Origin: Hyphomicrobium denitrificans 1NES1
Lineage (GTDB): Bacteria > Pseudomonadota > Alphaproteobacteria > Rhizobiales > Hyphomicrobiaceae
DNA: 64,000 bases
NCBI RefSeq assembly: GCF_000230975.2
Contig: NC_021172.1
Coordinates: 3,100,001 to 3,164,000, forward strand
Direction of reading: 5' to 3'
A program made the position numbers and the translations under genes. The notes under the pieces were generated by a model. It had not been told where the DNA came from and searched no databases. It worked only from the letters and a program-made list of their open reading frames with translations. Below, piece by piece: positions 8,966 through 16,727 of this stretch (the first letter of the stretch is position 1; the number at the start of each line of letters is the position of its first letter).

Positions 8966-9148
8966 ATGAAGCCCTTCACAACCGTCACCGTTGTCCTCCT
9001 AATTTTGATAGCCCTTGCGCATGCGCTGCGGCTCTGGCTGGGCTGGGAGGTTACAGTTAATGGTATCACCATTCCCATGTGGGTGAGCGCGGTGGCCTTC
9101 ATTGTTACTGCGGGGCTGGCGATAGGGCTCTGGCGCGAAAGGCGGTAG
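8966..9148 (+). CDS. Small two-helix membrane protein
   Basis: This 60-residue protein has two hydrophobic helices (TVVLLILIALAHALRLWLGW and VSAVAFIVTAGLAIGLWRERR) joined by a short loop (EVTVNGITIPM). GGAGG at 8955-8959 lies 6 nt before the ATG, which fixes the start. The arrangement, with a conserved-looking WEV-NG-xIPMW turn, is like small inner-membrane proteins widespread in proteobacteria. Function unknown. Confidence 0.75.
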   Translation: MKPFTTVTVVLLILIALAHALRLWLGWEVTVNGITIPMWVSAVAFIVTAGLAIGLWRERR

Positions 9149-9289
9149 AGTTCGGTTGGAATCGCCGTTTCAATCTCCACCGGTTTCAAATTTAGACACG
9201 ACCGACGCTCCGAGCACCCCGGCGAATTCTGCCATTCTGTAAAGGTCCTGGCAGGGTCGTCGGGGATTGTCTCGTTAGCCGCAAATTCT

Positions 9290-9607
9290 TTAGTAGCCTC
9301 GACCCCTATCCCAATCGCCGTATCCCCGACCGCGGCCGTCCCAATCACCATGGCGGCGCCAGCTGTCGCCATACCAGCCGTGACGGCGATGCCACCAACC
9401 GCGACCACGCCAACCATCCCCGTCCCAATAGCGACGGTGATGACGGCGCCACCAATACGGACGATCGTCCCAGTCAGCTTTTTGAACGGATTTCGACCAA
9501 CCAATGTCGGACTTTCCGATGGTGATCGGGCTTGCGTTTGCGGACATTGACCCGAGCGCAACTAGGAGGCTCGCACCTGCGCACGCCAACAAAACGGATC
9601 GTTTCAT
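9290..9607 (-). CDS. Small secreted Trp/Arg/Gly-rich protein
   Basis: This protein has about 105 residues. ATG 9607 begins a clear signal peptide (MKRSVLLACAGASLLVALG, cleavage near SANA-S). The frame is open upstream to 9637, but those residues would spoil the signal. The mature part contains IGKSDIGW and then a low-complexity tail of W, R, H, G and D with WWRRHHRRYWDG-like units. Such basic aromatic secreted proteins are frequent in Rhizobiales and have no known function. It is convergent with the small gene at 8966. Confidence 0.7.
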   Translation of the reverse strand: MKRSVLLACAGASLLVALGSMSANASPITIGKSDIGWSKSVQKADWDDRPYWWRRHHRRYWDGDGWRGRGWWHRRHGWYGDSWRRHGDWDGRGRGYGDWDRGRGY

Positions 9608-9770
9608 GGGAACCCCATATCCAGCTGATGGCCTCATGCCTCAGCCTGTCAAGGCAAAGTATGCGAGCGCACCTGAACTATCGATGATGGGGAAGTTCAT
9701 ATGGAGTTCATGCATTCGTAACGCAGCGAATGAATTGCGGCCTACCAGAGCATCTTCGGCGTTGACCCTC

Positions 9771-9808
9771 AAAAAGAAAAAGGTCGGGAAGCACGAACTT
9801 CCCGACCT
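9771..9808 (-). terminator. Intrinsic terminator for the 9839-10321 gene
   Basis: An 11-bp perfect stem (9781-9791 with 9798-9808) and a 6-nt loop are followed on the minus strand by TTTTTCTTTTT (complement of 9771-9781). It lies 30 nt past the stop codon of the Gly-rich protein gene. A textbook rho-independent terminator. Confidence 0.88.
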
Positions 9809-9838
9809 CCAATTAGACTCGACAGTTACGCCTGGCGA

Positions 9839-10321
9839 TTAGCAGCCACGATGACGTAAGCACCGCCGGAAACCCGGCCCGCCCCAACCCCAACGGTCGG
9901 CGCAAATGCGTCGCGCGCGGTAGCAATAGCCGCCGCCATATCCGCCGTCATAGTCGTCGTAAATCCAAATACCGCCGCGCCAGTGTCCGCGTCGGTGGTG
10001 GCCTATTCTTCCGCCGCCATCGTGGTTACGCATTCGTACACTGCCGCCTTGATCGCGGTCGGGTCGTATTCTGTCGCCGCCGCCGTCATGGCGCATCCTA
10101 GCGCTACCTCCGCTACCTCCGCTACCTCCGCCGCCGCCCCCGCCGCCCCCGCCTTCGTCATGCATTTTCGCACCCCCACTAGCACTACCGCCACCTCCGC
10201 CTTGCTGGCTCTCAGCTCCGCCTCCCGCTTTGCCTTTGCCGTACTCCTGAGCGTGCAACGTCGCGACGCCGAGCGTGAGGCTCGCTGCAAGCGCGAACAG
10301 TCCAACTGAAATCTTTTGCAT
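9839..10321 (-). CDS. Secreted glycine-rich, Arg/His-rich protein
   Basis: This 160-residue protein starts at ATG 10321, with GGAGG 5 nt upstream (from the minus-strand sequence GGAGGAAACA). A signal peptide (ISVGLFALAASLTLGVATLHA-Q) is followed by poly-Gly runs at about residues 40-75, Arg/Asp-Gly repeats, and a C-terminal Cys-containing segment (YCYRARRICADRWGWGG) resembling the tails of many rhizobial secreted proteins with four cysteines. No catalytic motif is seen. A strong terminator follows, so it is its own transcript. The DNA for the Gly tracts is a purine/pyrimidine-biased repeat at about 10095-10150. Confidence 0.7.
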   Translation of the reverse strand: MQKISVGLFALAASLTLGVATLHAQEYGKGKAGGGAESQQGGGGGSASGGAKMHDEGGGGGGGGGGSGGSGGSARMRHDGGGDRIRPDRDQGGSVRMRNHDGGGRIGHHRRGHWRGGIWIYDDYDGGYGGGYCYRARRICADRWGWGGPGFRRCLRHRGC

Positions 10322-10668
10322 TGTTTCCTCCATCTACGTTTTCGGCCTAATCAGGTCGCTGCTTGATAAACGCGCGAGATACAGCCCGGGACGCAGGCGG
10401 AGGTTCCCTTATTTTTTACGGCGGCATTTTTAAGAGCTGATGCCAGAGAATAGAGCTACATTACTTTATCAATCTCGGTTTCTGGCGAGCGAAGATGAAT
10501 ATCTGTTCACTGAAGAGATGGGGTTGTACGACGCCAACCGCGATGCCATCCACCGTGCCAACGTCGCTAGCAGGTCTTTTGCACGACAGATTGATTGGAA
10601 ACTCCGCTAGGTACAGCCGGTGACGCCATTGACGGCGTCGCTACCTTTAAGCTGATACCCTGGGCTTG
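10322..10668 (+). other. Intergenic region without a supported gene
   Basis: This is the upstream region of the leftward Gly-rich gene. Beyond the ribosome site at its left edge I see only short ORFs without coding character. It leads into the repeated phage-like segment that begins near 10669. Confidence 0.5.
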
Positions 10669-10838
10669 TGTGAATTTGTGCCAGTTTCCGTCTGCTCGCA
10701 ATCTTCTCGTGAAACCGCGCTTTGCGAGGAAGACAAAAATGAGCGGCGACAGCATCCTAAGAGTGATAATTGACAGCTCGGGTGCGCGGACAGGCGCGGC
10801 GCAATTCAACGCAGCCGTCCGATCGATGAGCACTAGCT
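10669..10838 (+). repeat. Duplicated phage-like segment, copy 1
   Basis: About 165 bp closely similar to 12168-12335. The best block is a 40-nt stretch around the ATG at 10739, where copy 2 is almost identical; similarity continues through the start of the ORF as far as GCACTAGCT near 10838. The copies are direct repeats 1.5 kb apart. Confidence 0.75.
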
Positions 10839-10972
10839 CTGCGGTCACTGCGCGCAGCGTCTTGCTTCTCGTTGGTTTTTCGAGCAGCGCTCGTGAGAGG
10901 GCAGAACGGCTTCGCGCGGTCCGGGGGTACCAGTGGGGTACCAACCATGCGCAAATTTTGGGCCTGCTTTGA
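10739..10972 (+). pseudogene. Tape-measure-like N-terminal fragment, copy 1
   Basis: ATG 10739 opens a 77-residue ORF beginning MSGDSILRVIIDSSGARTGA, followed by AQFNAAVRSM. A beta strand then D-(A/S)SGA-x-GA-x-x-(F/V)N-AA resembles the very start of phage tail tape-measure proteins, which normally run to many hundreds of residues. After residue 35 the sequence has no such character and runs into a GGGTACCA repeat block. I read it as a 5' remnant of a lost phage gene that may still be translated. Family assignment is from memory of the motif and is moderate. Confidence 0.45.
10876..10961 (+). repeat. Degenerate repeat copy B with two GGGTACCA
   Basis: Similar to 8683-8765. It contains GGGTACCA twice as a direct repeat (10925-10932 and 10936-10943, 11-nt period), followed by CATGCGCAAATTTTGG. 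Tight direct repeats of this kind suit integrase arm-site or excisionase binding (inference). Confidence 0.5.
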
Positions 10973-11052
10973 TCGTTGCGTCTGAAAATGAAGCCCGCGA
11001 CGCTCGCAATGATACATGCTTAGGAAATGCCGGTCCGCAGGGTCGGCAGGGT

Positions 11053-11151
11053 ATGGTCGCGACTTTGCTTGAAGCTACTCAGAAAATTCTGACGTTGATT
11101 CTTGTGTTCTTTATTGGCGCTTCAATTCGGCGACGATTGCTTATTCGCTAG
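11053..11151 (+). CDS. Possible 32-residue single-helix peptide
   Basis: ATG 11053 begins MVATLLEATQKILTLILVFF, then IGASIRRRLLIR and TAG. One membrane helix with a positively charged C-terminus suggests a tiny membrane peptide. The ribosome site is weak (GGCAGGGT). Low confidence because such ORFs arise by chance. Confidence 0.25.
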   Translation: MVATLLEATQKILTLILVFFIGASIRRRLLIR

Positions 11152-11216
11152 CGAGTTGTGCGTCTCGATCCGCACCGCGTTTTGGTCCGCCCCGACTTGG
11201 TAAGAGACGATAACAA

Positions 11217-11384
11217 CTACCGACTGCCTGCAATCAACTTCACGCCGACCATTAAGGCTAAGCATGCCACCGCCGCCGTCCCCAGAGCAGCGAGTGAATT
11301 GGTGGCTGCATAAACTCCGGCAATGCAGCTCAGTAGACCTGCTGCAACTAGACTAATAATCCCGAAAACTAAAAATGCTTTCAC
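11217..11384 (-). CDS. Small membrane protein
   Basis: This 55-residue protein starts at GTG 11384, preceded by GGGGGATC. It consists almost wholly of two hydrophobic helices (FLVFGIISLVAAGLLSCIAGVY and LAALGTAAVACLALMVGVKLI). An upstream extension to 11447 has no signal character. Role unknown. It follows the secreted PGH-repeat gene on the same strand, but a hairpin at 11513-11547 separates them. Confidence 0.5.
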   Translation of the reverse strand: MKAFLVFGIISLVAAGLLSCIAGVYAATNSLAALGTAAVACLALMVGVKLIAGSR

Positions 11385-11512
11385 GCGATCCCCCGCCGTA
11401 CGAGCTGAATTGGATACGAAGGGATTGTGCGGAAGTGATAACCACACCTGGGCGAAACCGCGATCTTCAGGCTGAATAAAATGGGCATGTTCAAACGAAC
11501 ATCGTCTGCTGT

Positions 11513-11547
11513 GATAAGAGGCGAACGCAATAGGTTCGCCCCTTATC
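11513..11547 (-). terminator. 14-bp hairpin, probable terminator of the PGH-repeat gene
   Basis: GATAAGAGGCGAAC (11513-11526) pairs with GTTCGCCCCTTATC (11534-11547) with one mismatch and a 7-nt loop. It starts 24 nt after the stop at 11571. It lacks a T-run, so termination efficiency is uncertain. Confidence 0.5.
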
Positions 11548-11570
11548 GAATGAAATTGGGCTCTTGAGGT

Positions 11571-11864
11571 CTATTTCTTACCTTTGGAGACACTATTGCC
11601 AGGCGCAAACCCAGATGCACCGGGTTCGGCGGCGTGGCCCGGAGGCGTACCGCTTGTATTGCTGTCCTGCATCTCATGGCCTGGAGAAAAGCTCGACGCG
11701 CCGTGGTCACCTGCCACCGGACCGCCAGATGTTTGCATCTCATGGCCGGGCGAGTTGGTCGATGTTCCAAGGCTGTGGGATTTGCTACCCGCGAATGCAG
11801 AGGTCGCCATCGCAAATCCGAATACGACGCCTGCTGTGCAAACTGCGATCTTGAACGTGCTCAT
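11571..11864 (-). CDS. Secreted protein with repeated SPGHEMQ motifs
   Basis: This 97-residue protein has a signal peptide (MSTFKIAVCTAGVVFGFAMA...AFA-G) and a hydrophilic mature part. SPGHEMQ occurs twice (TNSPGHEMQTSGGP, SFSPGHEMQDSNTSG), with diverged copies PPGHAAEPGASG and FAPGN. The repeat period is about 22 residues. Small exported proteins with S-P-G-H repeats occur in Bradyrhizobium-type bacteria, with no known role. A hairpin terminator follows. Start ATG 11864 directly precedes the signal peptide. Confidence 0.7.
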   Translation of the reverse strand: MSTFKIAVCTAGVVFGFAMATSAFAGSKSHSLGTSTNSPGHEMQTSGGPVAGDHGASSFSPGHEMQDSNTSGTPPGHAAEPGASGFAPGNSVSKGKK

Positions 11865-12237
11865 GTCTTAAAACTCCGTTGGCTTCGTCCGTTGCAGCAC
11901 GTTGCGCCCAACGATGGCACTGCGACTGCAAGGTGGCGCTGCATTTGAGAGCTGGCTGGGTCAGAAATATGTCTGAGTGCTGACCAGTTTGTTATGCTCG
12001 CGGGGTGCGCTGGACATTAGGTGGCGATTTTAGGGGGCGGAGCTGCAGATCAATAGGATTGATCAAATATCATTGCTGATTTCGCTTCGATGTTCAGTGC
12101 TCGGATTTAAGTTATCGCTCCTTGCCACTCCGCCTCGGTCTGTCTTCCGGCTCCCGTTTTGGGGCTAAGTGAATTTGCGCCGTCTCCTATCTGATCGCAC
12201 TCTTCTCGTGAAACCGCGCTTTGCGAGGAAGACAAAA
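11865..12237 (+). other. Intergenic region between divergent elements
   Basis: About 370 bp between the leftward PGH-repeat gene and the second phage-like copy. The copy begins near 12168. I see no ORF, strong hairpin or tRNA in the remainder. Confidence 0.45.
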
Positions 12238-12335
12238 ATGAGCAGCGACGGCATTCTCAGGGTAATCAACAGCGCTGGCACACGGGCAAGCGCGGGCGCA
12301 GTTCAACGCCGCCGTCCGATCAATGAGCACCAGCT
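12168..12335 (+). repeat. Duplicated phage-like segment, copy 2
   Basis: Direct repeat of 10669-10838. The stretch CTCGTGAAACCGCGCTTTGC, continuing through GAGGAAGACAAAAATGAGC, is shared exactly. Small deletions later break the reading frame of this copy. Confidence 0.75.
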
Positions 12336-12453
12336 GAGGACAAATTGCTTGAAGTCAGGTCAGAAGCGGAAGCCATCCTGGGCTTGTGCGACCAAGACCT
12401 CACAAAATTATTCTTCGAACAGACGATGCGTCGAAATCTGTCGCGGACGGTGA
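12238..12453 (+). pseudogene. Tape-measure-like N-terminal fragment, copy 2 (frameshifted)
   Basis: ATG 12238 corresponds to ATG 10739. It begins MSSDGILRVI as in copy 1, but a 3-nt loss and then a 1-nt shift after about residue 20 throw it out of the AQFNAAVRSM frame. The nucleotides for that stretch are still present (12300-12330). The downstream ORF in the shifted frame overlaps the next small gene and has no recognisable character. Confidence 0.45.
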
Positions 12454-12548
12454 GGCGCCTTGACCTTCTTATCGAGGCTGGAAGCGAAGAGGATCGGGCG
12501 CTCGGTGAAAAAGCGTTGAGTCGGTTGGGTTTCCTTCCGGGGGAATAA
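12345..12548 (+). CDS. Small hypothetical protein, first of three tandem ORFs
   Basis: This 67-residue charged, helical protein contains MRRNLSRTVRRLDLLIEAGS and ends GFLPGE. The start is TTG 12345 with GAGGA about 4 nt upstream, though coding could begin further up. Tight spacing to the next ORF (5 nt) supports a real small operon. No family recognised; it lies in the accessory, phage-relic region. Confidence 0.5.
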   Translation: MLEVRSEAEAILGLCDQDLTKLFFEQTMRRNLSRTVRRLDLLIEAGSEEDRALGEKALSRLGFLPGE

Positions 12549-12553
12549 CCACG

Positions 12554-12784
12554 GTGCGATCGATGCGCCTGGAAGACGAAATTATAACTTCGCCTTTGAG
12601 CCGGGCGATGGATATTCGGGGACGGCACGTCGTCATCAGAGTTTTCAAGGGGGCATTTTTCGAGGATGAGTGGTTCTTCGAGCTCATCGAGGATCAGTAT
12701 TCCTTCAACGTGTCGGAGACTGGCTTCCCATCTGACCGCGATGCCCTCGACGCAGCTCTGCGCTGCATTCTTGCGTCGATCTGA
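12554..12784 (+). CDS. Small hypothetical protein, second of three tandem ORFs
   Basis: This 76-residue protein starts at GTG 12554 (or ATG 12563). It has an alternating strand-like core (RHVVIRVFKGAFFEDEWFFE) and a C-terminal helix (SDRDALDAALRCILASI), so it looks like a compact folded domain. It sits 5 nt after the preceding ORF and 15 nt before the next. No recognised family. Confidence 0.5.
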   Translation: MRSMRLEDEIITSPLSRAMDIRGRHVVIRVFKGAFFEDEWFFELIEDQYSFNVSETGFPSDRDALDAALRCILASI

Positions 12785-12799
12785 TTTCGGACAGGTGAT

Positions 12800-13021
12800 G
12801 TGAAGCGAACTAAGAAAGCCGCGGCCGTTGAGCGAGAAATCAGGCTCGCACCGGAAACCTTCGGTGCTCTTCGGAGTGAGGGTAACCGACGGCCTCCGAA
12901 GCCGAGAAAGATCGACTTGGCGGAAGGCGCCATGTCGAGGCAATGGATATCGGCGGCTAGCAAGAAGAGGCGGTCCTCGAGACTTGCCGAAGAGATCGCA
13001 AAGCTTGCAATCGCCCCTTGA
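12800..13021 (+). CDS. Small basic hypothetical protein, third of three tandem ORFs
   Basis: This 73-residue ORF from GTG 12800 is very rich in Lys/Arg (MKRTKKAAAVEREIRL, RRPPKPRKIDL, KKRRSSRLAEEIAKLA). It may bind nucleic acid, but no domain is evident. A longer antisense ORF covers all three tandem genes and is judged a shadow. Confidence 0.38.
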   Translation: MKRTKKAAAVEREIRLAPETFGALRSEGNRRPPKPRKIDLAEGAMSRQWISAASKKRRSSRLAEEIAKLAIAP

Positions 13022-13137
13022 CCGCCACGCTACTATATTCTCGGTCACCCCATCGCAAGGCTTTGGCCAAACGATGGTGAGGCCGATCTTTTGCTAAAGA
13101 ACGCCGAGCAAAGCTAGTTTCTCTGTGCTTGAATCGA

Positions 13138-13386
13138 TTAGGGCTTGAGGCCAGCGAGTACGATCTGAACTTGGCAGCGCTTGCCGAGTTGGAGGAATTT
13201 CGCCGTTACGCAGACCTTGACCTTGGCGACTGTCGGGTTCGTGCCAATGCACAAACGACGGACGTCACTTTCACATGCCGCCCGCAACGCGGGAGTGACC
13301 TCTGGCGGCAGCTGATACTCGCCAGCCGACACTGCAGACGTCAGACACAATCCGGCGAACACGCTCGGCACTATTTTGAATACCAT
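13138..13386 (-). CDS. Small secreted Cys-rich-repeat protein
   Basis: This 82-residue protein has a signal peptide (FKIVPSVFAGLCLTSAVSA-G). The mature domain carries paired cysteines spaced C-x(6)-L-C and C-x(n)-C: ACESDVRRLCIGTNPT, KVCVTAKF, KRCQ. This resembles one unit of the cysteine-rich GLG1 repeat found in small rhizobial exported proteins, with two likely disulfides. AGGGG lies 7 nt before the ATG at 13386. It diverges from glpK over a 294-bp spacer in which I see no further gene. Function unknown. Confidence 0.72.
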   Translation of the reverse strand: MVFKIVPSVFAGLCLTSAVSAGEYQLPPEVTPALRAACESDVRRLCIGTNPTVAKVKVCVTAKFLQLGKRCQVQIVLAGLKP

Positions 13387-13680
13387 TGAAAACCCCTGTC
13401 ACCCTTTTACTCGGGGTGCCCTTCCAACAAAAGGCGACAGTTTCAAGATGCCCAAGCGTCACGCGGAAGCTGGATACGTCCAGCTGTGTCATATGTGTCC
13501 CCCACATCGATCGCCGATCATATTGATTTCATTGGATGTCCAGTCACACTCACCAATAAAATTAATATTTTCCACAATCTTTTAGTTTTCAATTGCTCCC
13601 GTGCGATCCGGATGCGTCGAACCTCGATACAGCAGTGTAGATTGCGATGAAAATTTTCCGCTGGTGAATTTCCACACCAT

Positions 13681-15174
13681 ATGAGCCACCTCATTGCTAT
13701 CGATCAGGGCACCACGTCGACGCGCGCGATTGTATTCGACGTAAAGCTTGAGCCAATCTCATCGGCGCAGAAAGAACTGAGGCAGATTTATCCGTCACCA
13801 GGATGGGTTGAGCACGACCCGGAGGAGATTTGGTCGGCAGTCGTCGCAACCGTGCGGGAAGCGATGTCAAAGGCCGGTATCGGCGCGAAAGATGTTGCCG
13901 GCATCGGGATTACGAATCAGCGCGAGACCACCGTTCTCTGGGATCGATCCACGGGTAAACCGATCCACAATGCGATTGTCTGGCAAGATCGGCGAACCGC
14001 AGATGCCTGCGCAGCATTGCGCGCCGCCGGGCTTGAGCCCGCGGTTAAGGAGAAAACTGGCCTCGTAATCGATCCTTATTTCGCCGCGAGCAAGATCGCC
14101 TGGCTACTCGACAACGTAAGCGGCGCTCGCTCAATGGCAGAGCGGGGCAGCCTCGCATTTGGCACAGTGGATTCGTTCTTGCTCTGGCGCCTCACGGGCG
14201 GAAAAATCCATGCAACGGACGCGACTAATGCGTCGCGAACGCTCCTGTTCAATATTGCGTGCGGCAAATGGGATGAAGAGCTGGCGACTCAGTTCGCAAT
14301 CCCAATGGGAATACTGCCCGAGGTTCGAGATTGCGCGGCGAACTTTGGCGACACGTCGCCGGAACTTTTTGAAGGTTCAATCCGGATTTGCGGAATCGCT
14401 GGCGATCAGCAGGCGGCGACTATCGGTCAATGCTGCTTCACGCCGGGCATGATGAAGGCGACCTACGGCACCGGCTGCTTCCTGTTGCTTAACACGGGTG
14501 ACGAGCTCGTGCGCTCGCATCATCGTCTGCTCAGCACCATCGCATACCAACTTGGCGGCCAACGGACGTACGCTCTGGAAGGAGCAATCTTCGTCGCCGG
14601 AGCCGCAGTGCAGTGGCTGCGCGACGGTCTGCACCTGATCTCCCGATCTTCCGACGCCGACGAGCTGGCGAAAAAAGCTGATCCCCGAGAGGAAGTCTAT
14701 CTCGTGCCGGCATTCGTAGGGTTGGGTGCGCCTTATTGGGACGCTGAGGCACGCGGCGCACTGCTCGGCCTGACGCGCAATTCAGGACCAGCGGAAATCG
14801 CAAAGGCGGCGCTCGAAGCAGTTGGTTTTCAGACTCGCGACCTTTTGGAGGCGATGCATGCAGACTTGCCAACACCGACTGACACAGTGCTTCGTGTTGA
14901 TGGTGGCATGACCGCGAGTGCGTTGGCCATGCAGTTTGTGGCCGACATCCTGAACGCGCCGGTTGATCGCCCGGTGGTAATGGAGACCACATCGCTCGGC
15001 GCGGCGTATCTTGCAGGCTATCAATCTGGCGTATGTGCGGATCTCGCCGGGTTTTCGGCAAGTTGGCAGTTGGATCGCCGCTTCGTGCCCGTAATGGATG
15101 CCGCTAGCCGCGCTCGCAAGTGGGCTGGTTGGCAAGCAGCCATTGCGCGGGTTCGAACGCGGTGCCCGCATTAG
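13681..15174 (+). CDS. glpK: Glycerol kinase
   Basis: This 497-residue cytoplasmic FGGY-family kinase phosphorylates glycerol to sn-glycerol 3-phosphate using ATP. It is full length for GlpK (about 500). It has the phosphate-binding start [15 protein letters not shown] (residues 5-19), the [11 protein letters not shown] region near residue 80, the substrate helix with VWQDRRT, the late [15 protein letters not shown], and the C-terminal ATP-site motif RVDGGMTAS. No glpF or glpD flanks it. The downstream ars operon does encode an aquaglyceroporin, but on the opposite strand. The ATG at 13681 has no strong ribosome site. A tRNA-like scar follows immediately after the stop. Confidence 0.95.
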   Translation: MSHLIAIDQGTTSTRAIVFDVKLEPISSAQKELRQIYPSPGWVEHDPEEIWSAVVATVREAMSKAGIGAKDVAGIGITNQRETTVLWDRSTGKPIHNAIVWQDRRTADACAALRAAGLEPAVKEKTGLVIDPYFAASKIAWLLDNVSGARSMAERGSLAFGTVDSFLLWRLTGGKIHATDATNASRTLLFNIACGKWDEELATQFAIPMGILPEVRDCAANFGDTSPELFEGSIRICGIAGDQQAATIGQCCFTPGMMKATYGTGCFLLLNTGDELVRSHHRLLSTIAYQLGGQRTYALEGAIFVAGAAVQWLRDGLHLISRSSDADELAKKADPREEVYLVPAFVGLGAPYWDAEARGALLGLTRNSGPAEIAKAALEAVGFQTRDLLEAMHADLPTPTDTVLRVDGGMTASALAMQFVADILNAPVDRPVVMETTSLGAAYLAGYQSGVCADLAGFSASWQLDRRFVPVMDAASRARKWAGWQAAIARVRTRCPH

Positions 15175-15193
15175 CTGGTTTTCAATCTAAAAG

Positions 15194-15221
15194 ATGGGTT
15201 CGATTCCCGTAGCGAGCGCCA
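15194..15221 (+). other. tRNA 3'-end-like fragment (possible integration scar)
   Basis: ATGGG-TTCGATT-CCCGT forms a T-arm (one G:T pair), followed by AGCGAGC, discriminator G and CCA, exactly as in the 3' end of a tRNA gene. No 5' half (GCTCGCT plus D-arm) occurs upstream, where glpK ends 20 nt away. Such fragments are typical of attachment sites left by integrated elements. It is not a functional tRNA. Confidence 0.5.
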
Positions 15222-15275
15222 AGTCTTTTCAAGGTCTAGCTCTTCTGCTTCCGCCCATTCTGACCGTGCTTTGCG

Positions 15276-16016
15276 CTAGGTGGCAGAATCGTCCTCTACA
15301 GCCGACGGGAGATTGACCCGTAGCGACAGCTCTTGCGCGCTTTCCTTGCGCTCGCTGTAGCGGTCGACCAGATAGGTGGAACGGTCCCTCGTCAGCAGCG
15401 TGAACTTTACCAGTTCTTCCATTACGTCAACGACGCGGTCGTAATAAGGCGACCGCTTCATGCGGCCGTCCTCGTCGAATTCGTTGAAGGCTTTGGCCAC
15501 CGAGGACTGGTTCGGGATGGTGATCATCCGCATCCAGCGGCCAAGGACGCGCATCTGATTGACGGCGTTGAACGACTGCGAGCCCCCGCTCACCTGCATC
15601 ACCGCGAGTGTTTTGCCCTGCGTCGGGCGGATGGCTCCCGTCGAGAGAGGTATCCAATCGATTTGCGACTTCATCACGCCACTCATGGCGCCATGCCGCT
15701 CAGGTGAACACCATACCTGTCCCTCTGACCAAGCCACAAGTGTGCGAAGCTCCTGCACCTTCGGGTGCGTGTCAGGTGTGTCGTCCGGCAGCGGCAGCCC
15801 ATGCGGATCGAAGATCTTGGTTTCGGCGCCGAAGTGCTCAAGCAGAAGCGCAGCCTCCATTGCCAGGAACCGGCTGTATGAGCGCGCACGAAGGGAACCA
15901 TAAAGCAGCAGGATACGCGGCTTATGAGACGCGGTGGCGGCCAGCTTGTCGGCTGTCGGAATATGCAGATGATCGTGGACGACGTTGTGCAGGTCGCCCG
16001 CGCTGTTTTTGGTCAT
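15276..16016 (-). CDS. arsH: ArsH, NADPH-dependent FMN organoarsenical oxidoreductase
   Basis: This 246-residue cytoplasmic flavoprotein of the arsenic-resistance system; ArsH oxidises trivalent methyl- and aryl-arsenicals to the less toxic pentavalent forms. The FMN phosphate loop [16 protein letters not shown] (near residue 35) and the downstream [20 protein letters not shown] motif define the family, as does the C-terminal [17 protein letters not shown] 16016 is preceded by GGAAACGAT and lies 10 nt after the aqpS stop; upstream in-frame extension to 16100 lies inside aqpS and is unlikely. It is the last gene of arsR-arsC-aqpS-arsH. Confidence 0.93.
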   Translation of the reverse strand: MTKNSAGDLHNVVHDHLHIPTADKLAATASHKPRILLLYGSLRARSYSRFLAMEAALLLEHFGAETKIFDPHGLPLPDDTPDTHPKVQELRTLVAWSEGQVWCSPERHGAMSGVMKSQIDWIPLSTGAIRPTQGKTLAVMQVSGGSQSFNAVNQMRVLGRWMRMITIPNQSSVAKAFNEFDEDGRMKRSPYYDRVVDVMEELVKFTLLTRDRSTYLVDRYSERKESAQELSLRVNLPSAVEDDSAT

Positions 16017-16026
16017 ATCGTTTCCG

Positions 16027-16725
16027 TCATTCTGCAGGAATGGTTTCGGTTCGCGGTCGAAGTTCGGGACGAAACAACCATCCCGCAACCAGCATAGCAA
16101 GCGCCGCGCCCGTCAGTTGCGCGACGATGAAGGGCGCGACATCAGGCAACCGGATGCCTGCAAAGGTATCTGAGAAAGCCCGTGCGATGGTCACGGCCGG
16201 ATTTGCGAACGACGTCGAGGCCGTGAACCAGTACGCAGCCGTGATGAAGAGTCCGACGTTGAGCGCGATCGCATCAGGCTTGACGTGTAGCGTCCCCATG
16301 ATCGTTAGCAGCAGCCCGAACGTGGCGACACCTTCTGCCAGCCATTGGCCCGGGCCTGACCTCATTTTCGTTGCGAATTCGAGCATCGGAAGATCGAACA
16401 TGACATGTGCGGCGACGACGCCGATCAGGCCGCCGCAAAGCTGGGCCACGACGTAGGCGAGGGCAAGGGGCGGGGTAATATCGCCGCGCAAGCAAAACAC
16501 TCCTGACACGGCCGGATTGAAGTGAGCGCCGGAGACAGGCGCAAAAATCGAGATCAGCACAACAAGGATGGCGCCGGTCGGCAGCGTGTTCCCGAGCAGC
16601 GCGATCGCATCGTTTCCGGCGGAAAGCTTGGCCGCCATGATGCCGGAACCGATGATGGTCGCGAGAAGCAAAGCGGTTCCGGTGAACTCCGCCGCAATCC
16701 GCTGGGAGGCGCTATAGGGTGCCAC
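16027..16725 (-). CDS. aqpS: Aquaglyceroporin of the arsenic operon (AqpS type)
   Basis: This 232-residue MIP-family channel with six membrane helices carries two pore motifs, AHFNPAVS (about residue 67) and the second half [10 protein letters not shown] (about residue 180). In Sinorhizobium meliloti the AqpS channel replaces the ArsB pump: ArsC makes arsenite, which leaves down its gradient through the channel (established knowledge). The same gene combination here supports that role. It sits 2 nt after arsC and 10 nt before arsH in one operon. It could also conduct glycerol for the nearby glpK, but that is speculation. Confidence 0.9.
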   Translation of the reverse strand: MAPYSASQRIAAEFTGTALLLATIIGSGIMAAKLSAGNDAIALLGNTLPTGAILVVLISIFAPVSGAHFNPAVSGVFCLRGDITPPLALAYVVAQLCGGLIGVVAAHVMFDLPMLEFATKMRSGPGQWLAEGVATFGLLLTIMGTLHVKPDAIALNVGLFITAAYWFTASTSFANPAVTIARAFSDTFAGIRLPDVAPFIVAQLTGAALAMLVAGWLFRPELRPRTETIPAE

Positions 16726-16727
16726 TT

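Noticed and set aside
10095..10150. Repeated GCTACCTCC/CCGCCGCC run, possible tandem repeat element
   Set aside because: It encodes the poly-Gly tract of the secreted protein on the minus strand and needs no other explanation.
12320..13048. 242-aa minus-strand ORF covering the three tandem small ORFs
   Set aside because: Ser/Arg-rich shadow composition, no start signal; the plus-strand ORFs have tight operon-like spacing instead.
15608..16456. 282-aa plus-strand ORF antisense to arsH and aqpS
   Set aside because: Shadow of well-supported genes; no protein-like pattern.
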